This document shows, in pieces, positions 56,601 to 64,000 of a stretch of DNA of 64,000 bases. The stretch comes from Massariosphaeria phaeospora. Taxonomy: Eukaryota > Ascomycota > Dothideomycetes > Pleosporales. The notes below the pieces were generated by a model. That model was not told where the DNA came from and did not search any database. It was given only the letters and a program-made list of their open reading frames with translations. Every line of letters starts with the position of its first letter. Position 1 is the stretch's first letter. The DNA is taken from positions 868,001-932,000 of the forward strand of contig JAADJZ010000016.1 of the NCBI GenBank assembly GCA_011032825.1. The letters are read 5' to 3'. The position numbers and the translations under genes were made by a program.

Positions 56601-58699
56601 GGGTGCGCCTTTTACCTCCATGGATGTCTGTCCACATGATTTGTGACCGTCGGTATAGGGACCAGAATATCGTGTGCTCCATCTATAGCTCTTAACAGGA
56701 TCTTGTATGAGTACTCTTTAACACTGCCAGTCTCAGAACCGCTAACATAACGATGTGGAGCAGCTTATTCTTAGAACTCTGCTTATGAAAGGGCTTCTCA
56801 TCTTCCGCAAGTCGAGGGATCCAGAACATCGCCAGCTGTCTTTCTGCCACCCCAAGCGCGCAACATGGATGGATTATTGCGTAGACGATTTCAACATTTG
56901 TAAGAAAGCGCATCTCAAATACAGCGCCCCCATGTTGTAATGCCAGACTCCTACAGATCACACAATGTCTCCGTTTATATCTTGCACTCTCGGACGAACC
57001 GAACCATGGCCTGTTTTGCTAGATCTTTTCTTTTTCTAAACGCGTGAGTGATTTCCAGACGTCCAACATAAAGGTGTGCCAGTTTCTTTTTTAATCCAGT
57101 CCATCTAACTAGAATACGAAACACGAAAGATTCTCACGTTCTGCAGATTCGCAGAAACCGGGTCATGTCCCCATTCCCCTGCCATTTTTCTGAGTCTTTC
57201 CGACTCCACCAATCCATGTGTGATTTAGGATAACTTTCCAACCACTTCTTTCCCGCTTCCACAACAGCATGGTCCTAGTATAAACAGGATTTCCAGCACA
57301 CTCCGCGTCCCTTCTCTATCTCCATGGGTATACTGCGTACACTTCTAAACACAAGACCCGCGAACAACCAAAACATATCTGAAGCCCAACGATTTCCGAA
57401 CGCAAGGGCTACATGCACCATGTGCTCGAAATATTTCGTTCGGCGGGTAGGTAGTTGGGTGGTGGCTTCGCTGTTCCGCAGAGGCATTCAACAATAGTGT
57501 AAACCGTTTTAGTAAGCACTCCATGCCGAAAGTCTTGCAGTTTTTCAACACCGCACAACAACGGCACATATCATCGATCCCTTGTGCATTCGAATAAACC
57601 GCCCATAGACAACTTGTCGAGTCGTTTTTTGCTTTCTTCTTTCTCTGAATAAGCGCTGGAGAAAGAAAGACCCCAACATAAAAGCTTGGTTTGTTCCGTT
57701 TTTCCAACCCCTTCTCTACTCCACTCCCACCATACCTAGGCACAGTTGACCTTTTCTTCTTTAGTGAACGAAGAGACTGAGGGAGAGCTTGCTGGACTTT
57801 GTTTTGGACCCTTTCTCCAGTCCACCCACAACCATTCCTTCCAGTACTCGATTTTTTCAGCTCTCTTGTCATTCGCCTTCCGAAGCTCCAAGCCCATCTC
57901 TTATAGAGTCTTCTTAGAGCCATTTTCTTTCTTCTTTCACACGACGAGGCCAAGAGAGAGAACGCAGCTCATGTAATCGTACGCGGATCTTTTTCTTTCT
58001 GCCTCGCTTGAGTTTCCACCAGCGAAGATAACAAACATAATTCAACCGGCATTTGTTTTTGTTTCTTCAAACGATTCCACCAGGACCAAAGACACCCCGA
58101 AAATCCAGGTCCATGCAATTGTCGATTATAGAATTTTTTCTCAAGAGGAGAACGCCCACGAACATGGCCGTTAGGTGTATGCAATTTCTTTTGACCAACG
58201 GCTGACCATTTCCCAGTTGTCAAGCCGTTTTCGTTGCTCCAGAGCGGACGGCAGACCATCCCGACTCACGTGACAGCCTTCTATTTTCGCTGCAGGGCAG
58301 CGAACACCATGCACCTATGACATCCAGGTTTCATCGCTTGCTCTCTTTTCGCACACGCCGTGGAGCAATTGTGCGTGGATCTGTTGCGCCTACCCCTACT
58401 TTCCACCCATGGCAAAGAGTCTTGCACATTTGATTCCGCCGCTTGGACTTCGTTGTCACAGAGCCAGAGGCGAAGTGTTCAGGGGAAGGGATGTCCCACC
58501 GAGCCTCAGGGATAGTCATGCGGTCTCGGTACGGGGACTTTTCGTGGTTTCGCGGGACAGATTCAGCGCAGCATCGAGATTTGCGGTTCTTGTTTATTGT
58601 GTTGCTCGCAGAGTCTGGAGAAGCAGAAGCGGCATGAAATCGATCGGTCCTGACTTGTAGTGTTGCTCGCAGCCGAGTTCCATGCAACTGTGTAACTGG

Positions 58700-59230
58700 G
58701 TATTCTTTTCGTCGTCCATGTGTCAATTCCATGGTCTTTTGAGGAGGCGGCATGACTGTGAACAACTCAGAATTTCTTCAAGTTTGTGGCTAGAGAAGGC
58801 AGCATATAACTGTACCTCGTGAGGTTGTTGTGTTTCTCGCGGAGTCTGGACCAGCATGTAGTCATGCGCGCGAAAATTGTTGTGTTGATCACAGCCAGGT
58901 CCATACAACTGTGTAACTGCGTATTTTTCGTCGTCCATGTGTCAGATCAATGTAATTTTGAGGAGGCGGCATGACCGTGAACAACTCAGAGTTTCTTTTA
59001 GTTTGTAGCTTCTCAGTTCAGGTTCCAGAGAAGGCAGCATATAGCTGTACACCGTGAGGTTGTTGTGTTTCTTGCGGAGTCTAGAGCAGCATGAAGTCGT
59101 GCGCGCGAGAATTGTTGTGTTGCTCGTAGCTAGGTTCATGAGGCTTTGCAACTCCAAATCCTTCCCGTCGTCCATGGTTTGGGTCTATGTATCTTTTAGG
59201 AGGCGGCATGATAGCGAATGAACAAGTATT
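58700..59230 (-). repeat. Higher-order repeats of about 220–240 bp inside the module array
   Basis: Three successive copies start at CGTCGTCCATG (about 58711, 58930 and 59166). Copies 1 and 2 share GGAGGCGGCATGAC, GAACAACTCAGA, AAGGCAGCATATA, GTGAGGTTGTTGTGTTTCT, AGCATG and GCGCGCGA in the same order, and copy 3 only the first part. They look like a duplicated block of several modules that has since diverged. Confidence 0.75.
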
Positions 59231-60808
59231 TCGTTCGTATTTTTCAGTGTCGCGGGACAGGTTCCGCAGGAGGCAGCATGTAGTTGAGAATGGCATTCTT
59301 CCGGTCAGGGGATCCAGGGGAGCAGGAGCAGCATATCGATGAAGTCTCGATACTCGTGGCGTTACTCGCAGCCGGTCCATCATTATCTAAATAAGTATAT
59401 TTTTTTCGTAGTTCGTAGGTCGGATCCAAAGATCTCAGGACGCAGCATGGCCCTTTCATGCTTGTATTTTGTTCGTGGTTCGCGGGTTGGATTCCAGAGG
59501 GAGCAGCATAAACCATAAGTGAAGCCGATTTATTACATGGCTCCCATGGTATGTTTCTCTTGTCACTCACTGGCCCATATTGTTTTTTTTCGATTGTGTA
59601 TAGTCGTAGTTCGCCATTTGGATTCCAGAGCAGCATGAGACCCTCTCTGTTGTTGGAGGTTGGAAACAAGAGATGCGCGAGATGCATTCTGGCTATCGTA
59701 CGGTGATGGTGGGCCCAGGGCTAGGTGGTGCATGCCTGCATTCACAGCACTGCAATCTTCTTTCCCTCGTTCGTTATCCGCGTTTTCGATTCCCGAGTAG
59801 CGGGTATTTCTCGAGTCGCTCACAGGTCCATCCGCAGATCCAGCACCGATTTTCGTAGTTCGCCAGTCAGACTGCAAAGCAGGATAAACTCGTGTGCCTG
59901 TCAATTTCTTTCGCAGTTCGCCAGTTGAATCCGAACGTCCCAGGACGCAGCATACCGCGGCGAGCTGCGGCCTTTTTTCCCTCATTCGTCGTTCGTGGTT
60001 CCAAATCCAGAGGAGGCACCATGCAGTCCACTCATGAACCTTTTGGAGCTCTCGACTGTCGTGCAAGACCACGGTGTAGTGCTGGAGTATGCAGGACTTG
60101 TTGTGTTTCGCGCGTCGCTCGCTGGACCATTCGTGATAGAGACGTTGTTTTTTAGTCGTACTTCGCAGGTTCCATGAGATTTCAGGATTGGGATTTCAGA
60201 GGTCTGAGTTGAATATATGTGTTTGTGTGTGAAGGAAGAAGAAGAAACCAGGAGCGAGAAGGATATTTTTATACCAATCATCGTAACGAACCATGGTTCC
60301 GATAGCGCGCTCCACAAATCGGACCGCCCACTCAGCTGCCGCTGAAAACACATAAGGCTCGCCGCAATACGTTTTCGATTTTCTTTTCTCAGAAGGAGAC
60401 ATGCTGCTGCAGCACACGCTGTTTTTTCGTGGTTCGCTCGTTGGGTCGGATCGAAAGGTCTGAGGAGGTGGTACGGAAGTGGCGACATTCGACGTCGTCC
60501 TGAGCAATTTTTATTTCCACATTTGCGTTTCGCGTATTGTATCCTGGAGAGAGAAGCCAGCATACCACTGGTGTAGGAATATTTTTATTTTTCTCGCAGC
60601 CGCGTCCATGGAACTGTGCTAATCCCTATTTCTTGCCATCACAGTCCTCCCGGCTCCACTTCCACAACCCCATTTAGGCCTTCCCTCCTGATTTTATTCC
60701 AGCCCTCTACGCCCCAGAGAACGATCAACCACATACCATTGAGACCCAATCTTTTCGACTTCCAGGATTCTGTCAGGCTGGCAACGAACCGTGATAAACC
60801 TCGTCCGT

Positions 60809-61090
60809 CTTTTTATTACGATCACGCTTTCCCGGACACACACGCACGACTCATTAGGCTATGCTCTCATCCTTTGTCGTTATGCTGCGAATGAGCTTTC
60901 CACCAGCCATAGCGTCTCATGTTCATCTTTTTATTACGATCAGGCTTTCCCGGACACACACGCACGACTCATTAGGCTATGCTCTCATCCTTTGTCGTTA
61001 TGCTGCGAATGAGCTTTCCACCAGCCATAGCGTCTCATGTTCATCTTTTTATTACGATCAGGCTTTCCCAGACGCACGCACGCACCCAAC
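60809..61090 (-). repeat. 118-bp tandem repeat, about 2.4 near-identical copies
   Basis: CTTTTTATTACGATCA recurs at 60809, 60927 and 61045 (period 118 bp). Copies 1 and 2 differ at one base (CACGC/CAGGC), and copy 3 diverges after about 25 bases. 118 is twice 59, and each unit contains two modules of the surrounding array. Confidence 0.93.
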
Positions 61091-62634
61091 ATACAACATG
61101 TCGTCTTGCCTTTTCGTTATCTTCGCCAGGCCGGCTTGCCACGAACCATGGAACATTTCGTCTAAATTTTTCCCTGACAGTGCGCTCTCGAGTCCCCAGG
61201 CACCACATGAAACCTGCTTATTTATCTTTTTACTCTACTCCTCACCCAAGCACCATGGAGTCTCCTCCATCGACCTTTATCGCTTTCCCACTCTTCGCTC
61301 CAGCACCATGGCACATGTTTTTGAGATCTTACTCCCACGTCTTCTAAGAAGCATACGAAGTGTTCTTACTCCTATCTGACCTCCATGTCTCCGTGCACCA
61401 TGGATGCAGGGAGGTGTGTCTTTTGGTGCGGTTTCTCTCCACACCAACACCATATGCGTCGCCGAGGTGTAATGTTACTCCCACGGCCTCCCCCGACCAT
61501 GTCGTTTTCTGCACCCCCTTTTTTGACTTCCATCTCTCCGTGCGCCATGAGTCTGAGTTGTTGGCTTTTGTTGTAGCTTCTCTCCACTTTCCACTTTCCA
61601 CGAGCCATTTATGGTTAGTGATCTGTTTTTATTCCAACACCGCGCTCTCAAGAGGTCTCCACACACCACCCGTCAAACAATAGTAGTATTAGTTTGGCTC
61701 CACTGCCCACTCCAGCACATGTGAATGTTTCACCGTGGTTTTGTTACTCCGACACTGCCCGCTCCAGCACCATGAAGCGTGCCGTCTATCGTTTACGGCC
61801 ATCAATAGGTTGTCTGGTATTTTTGTTCACTGCACTGGCCACTGGCCACTCCAGACCCCATGGCTCAACAAGTCGTCGTATTTTTGCACTCCACTCTCCG
61901 CGCCAAACACCCATGCCGTTTTGTTGGAAATAATTTTGTTTTTTCGTTACTCCTCCCCACTCCCACTCCAGCGCAATATGATTTCTTCCGGAATGGTTTT
62001 TTACGTCGCCACTCCCTACTTCCGACGCCGAAACATCATGGTACTTGGAGTTTATTTTTTTACGTCGCCACCTCCACCTGACTCCCAGCTCCACCCACCA
62101 TGACTCTTTTCTTGTATTCTTCTTTTTAACTCCACAGCCAGCTCTCACGCACCACATCAGACCAGCTCCCAACACCTTTTTACTCCTACTCCACTGCCCA
62201 CTCTCCACTCCAGCGCCATAGTATTTGATACTTCCGGTTTTATTTCCCCTTCCAACTCCCGCTCCACTCCAAACACCATGGACCCATTTGGAGGTTTTTT
62301 TCACTTGGCTACTCCACTCCGAACGCCATGCCATTTTGGTCTCATGGTTTCATTCCGCCCCCCTGCGACTCCCAACTCCCACACCAAACACCATGTCAAC
62401 CTTCCAGCAATCTTTTATTCCTCTCTTCTCTTCCTCACCCCCACTCCCACTCCGGCTCCGGCTCCTCTCTCCCCATGACTTCTCGTCAATAACTTTTTAT
62501 TCTTCCTCCTCCCCTCCCTTCCCGCACTCACACACCCATGTCCTTCCAATGTTTAATTTTTATTGCCCCCAAAGGCCCCTTGTGCAGAACTGTAAAGAAG
62601 AAGAAGAAGAGGCACAACGCTCGCAGACGAAGGG

Positions 62635-62642
62635 CTTATATA
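62635..62642 (-). promoter_or_regulatory. TATATAAG box heading the minus-strand module array
   Basis: The minus strand reads GGTATATAAGCCCTTCGTC, matching the box of the 24.5–26.6 kb units. Downstream on that strand come a pyrimidine-rich stretch, TAAAAAT at 62562–62556 (A-run 62561–62557) and ATG at 62539, so TATA to ATG is 103 nt. Confidence 0.6.
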
Positions 62643-62649
62643 CCTCTTC

Positions 62650-63111
62650 TCCCGTGCTCTCCCATGAACGCACAATGACTGATGACTAGTGACTAAGCAG
62701 TCGACACATGGTAAGAGCAAACACGCAATGCGATATCGACATAGAATTATCCCGTTCATCTACCCTGCCTACCCTGCCCTCCATAACCATATCCTCATGT
62801 GCTCTCCTCTCCCCACCACCCTCCGCATTGGCAAAATCTTTTTACACTTCTATGGCCCGTCGGTGCTCACCATCGCCATCGCCACCGTCATCCACCGCTC
62901 ACCTCACCCCACCAAAAGAAAAGAACCATACCGCGGGTTCCGCCCCAGTCAGTACGAATCCGCACAAATCCCACAAGCAAAAACCCCCAATCCGTTATAA
63001 ATTTTCGCCTCGACAACGCCCGCACAAATGCATACACAACACACACACACACACATACATCCTCCTCCCAGCTCACCCAGCGCCCATCCCGCAGTGTTTA
63101 TTATCAACGAG
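62650..63111. other. Intergenic, downstream of the ERV46 homologue
   Basis: C-rich low-complexity sequence with a CA dinucleotide run at about 63036–63054. No gene seen; the 3' UTR of the ERV46 homologue should lie here. Confidence 0.6.
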
Positions 63112-64000
63112 TTAATTCGAGTGCATCTTCTTCACGCGATTAACCCCCTCATACAGCGCGCGATCCACCGCCGCCGCCACCGTCAACGTCCCGCCAATAA
63201 CCGCACACAAGCCAACGAGGAAGTTGGAGAAGGATTTAGGGCGGACTTCGCGGTTGATGACTTTCATGGGGGAGATATCCTGCGCGCGGTTAGTGAATGG
63301 AACGCACGGCTTGGCCGATGAGAGCGGGCGTGAGTGAGTGCGGATTGGATGGGTGGGGATACGTACGTAGGAGAAGAAGACGCCCGGGATACCGCCGCGC
63401 GCATGCACGCGCTCCTTGTGGTTCTCGTCGTCGGCGCCGCCGAGCAGACTGCGCTTGTGGCTGGTGACGGAGTACTGGTGCGTCTCGATGCTGCCCTTGT
63501 AGGTGCCGTCGATGGTGGCGCCGAGCAGGTCGTCGTGTTTGGCGGAGCGCGGCGCTTCCTTCTCCCAGCCGAGCGGGAGGTACGCGGTAGACACGACTTT
63601 GACAAAGTACATGAAGTTGTAGGCCTTCTCGTCGGTCTTCTGGTCGGTGCCGTCCAGCGGGTTGATGTGGTGGTTGGTCCAGCCGGCGGGGCCCGTCGCC
63701 TGGTGCTTCTTCTGCATGTCCTGGACCACCACGTCGCTGAGCTGCGGGCCGAAGCGCAGGTTGTGGATTTTGTGCGTGAAGGTGTGGGTTTCGTCTTTGA
63801 AGTAGTTTTCCAGATCGTGCACGTGCAGGTTGCCGTTGGAGAAGGACTTGCCGGGCGCGATGTGGAAGTTGCCAATGACCTTGTTGACGCGGATGCCACC
63901 CTCGATGCGGCACCCCTCTTTCCGCTGTTCGTCCAGATGCTCGGCGTAGTGTTCGCGGTCGCACTGTTCTACGCCCTCGCCACGGCCGAAGGACCAGGAG
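63112..64000 (-). CDS. ERV46: Erv46/ERGIC3 homologue, COPII vesicle cargo receptor (3' part)
   Basis: Membrane protein cycling between ER and Golgi in COPII/COPI vesicles; with Erv41 it acts as a retrograde receptor. The 5' part is beyond the window. Visible exons 64000–63367 and 63279–63112 are joined over an 87-bp intron (GTACGT…GCAG) to give FFSY|DISPMKVINRE. The luminal domain shows CDREHYAEHLDEQRKEGCRIEGG, RVNKVIGNFHIAPGKSFSNG, HDLENYF, THKIHNLRFGPQLSD, NHHINPLDGT, YNFMYFVKVVSTAYLPLGW and HARGGIPGVFF, all family blocks. The C-terminal membrane segment SNFLVGLCAVIGGTLTVAAA is followed by a short basic tail, RVKKMHSN. Frame and motifs intact; a housekeeping gene anchoring the right side. 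Confidence 0.95.
   Translation of the reverse strand, partial: SWSFGRGEGVEQCDREHYAEHLDEQRKEGCRIEGGIRVNKVIGNFHIAPGKSFSNGNLHVHDLENYFKDETHTFTHKIHNLRFGPQLSDVVVQDMQKKHQATGPAGWTNHHINPLDGTDQKTDEKAYNFMYFVKVVSTAYLPLGWEKEAPRSAKHDDLLGATIDGTYKGSIETHQYSVTSHKRSLLGGADDENHKERVHARGGIPGVFFSYVRIPTHPIRTHSRPLSSAKPCVPFTNRAQDISPMKVINREVRPKSFSNFLVGLCAVIGGTLTVAAAVDRALYEGVNRVKKMHSN

Larger units (their letters stand above)
53618..62642 (-). repeat. Long degenerate array of A-run/N15–19/ATG modules
   Basis: About 9 kb of normal-composition DNA without recognisable genes. On the minus strand, runs of four to eight A are followed 15–19 nt later by ATG, usually ATGG, ATGTGG or ATGCTGC. Examples with ATG position and spacer: 53620 (18), 53745 (17), 54521 (18), 54867 (17), 56412 (18), 56590 (19), 58114 (19), 58904 (19), 59448 (18), 60022 (18), 62279 (15), 62394 (18), 62476 (17) and 62539 (17). 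At 60.6–62.6 kb modules follow each other every 50–65 bp, and sequence between ATG and A-run is GGAGTGG-rich. At 58.3–60.5 kb it is GCGAACTACGAA-like. ORFs in the region are by-products of this repetition. Confidence 0.7.

Noticed and set aside
57345..57953. 202-codon minus-strand ORF, Lys/Arg-rich
   Set aside because: No domain, secretion signal or intron structure; it lies inside the module array and changes composition with it.
63264..63964. Two 211–224-codon minus-strand ORFs rich in Ser/Thr/Arg
   Set aside because: Alternative frames of the ERV46 homologue, whose own frame has unmistakable family blocks.

Overview
The window is nuclear DNA of a filamentous ascomycete (Pezizomycotina). 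The evidence is short GT–AG introns of 46–243 bp, a Zn2Cys6 regulator, an Erv46 homologue, a STAND/ankyrin-type pseudogene, and long AT-rich blocks full of transposons whose reading frames are riddled with TAG/TAA stops. Those stops fit C-to-T and G-to-A transitions on both strands, the mark of repeat-induced point mutation (RIP). A dothideomycete-like genome with AT isochores is my inference; no marker here fixes the genus.

Layout. (1) 1–16403: AT-rich block. A Ty3/gypsy chromovirus (plus strand, runs off the left edge) carries a second, complete but dead gypsy element (2931–10317, minus) with 221-bp LTRs and an exact TTAAC target duplication. A pogo/Fot-type element with an internal 1.28-kb tandem duplication and more pogo debris follow. 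(2) 16404–31311: gene island of normal base composition. It holds a broken STAND/ankyrin gene, a DAL81/TamA-like Zn2Cys6 regulator, a tandem array of eight TATA-ATG mini-gene units (24553–26628), an F-box-type hypothetical gene and a four-exon flavin monooxygenase. (3) 31312–53050: second AT-rich block, a nest of elements resolved by target duplications. One pogo element (35635–48917) is interrupted by a gypsy element (35836–43500, same family as 2931–10317 but opposite orientation) and by a second pogo element (43838–47584), which is itself interrupted by a younger pogo element (45590–47453). A fourth pogo family is split by another insertion. (4) About 53050–62650: normal-composition DNA without a recognisable gene. 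It is built from dozens of degenerate modules on the minus strand, each with an A-run, 15–19 nt, then ATG. (5) 63112–64000: 3' part of an ERV46/ERGIC3 homologue.

The most unusual content is the module grammar shared by regions 2 and 4. The array at 24.55–26.63 kb repeats a TATATAAGCCCC-type box, about 63–78 nt, TCTAAAAA, about 18–20 nt, then ATG and a short ORF; TATA-to-ATG distance is 87–98 nt in all eight units. The 9-kb array on the other strand at 53.6–62.6 kb starts with the same TATATAAGCCC box (62642–62635) and continues with A-run/N15–19/ATG modules spaced roughly every 50–110 bp. I know of no described element with this architecture.

All coordinates come from reading the sequence. 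No alignments or database searches were run, so family names rest on recalled motifs.
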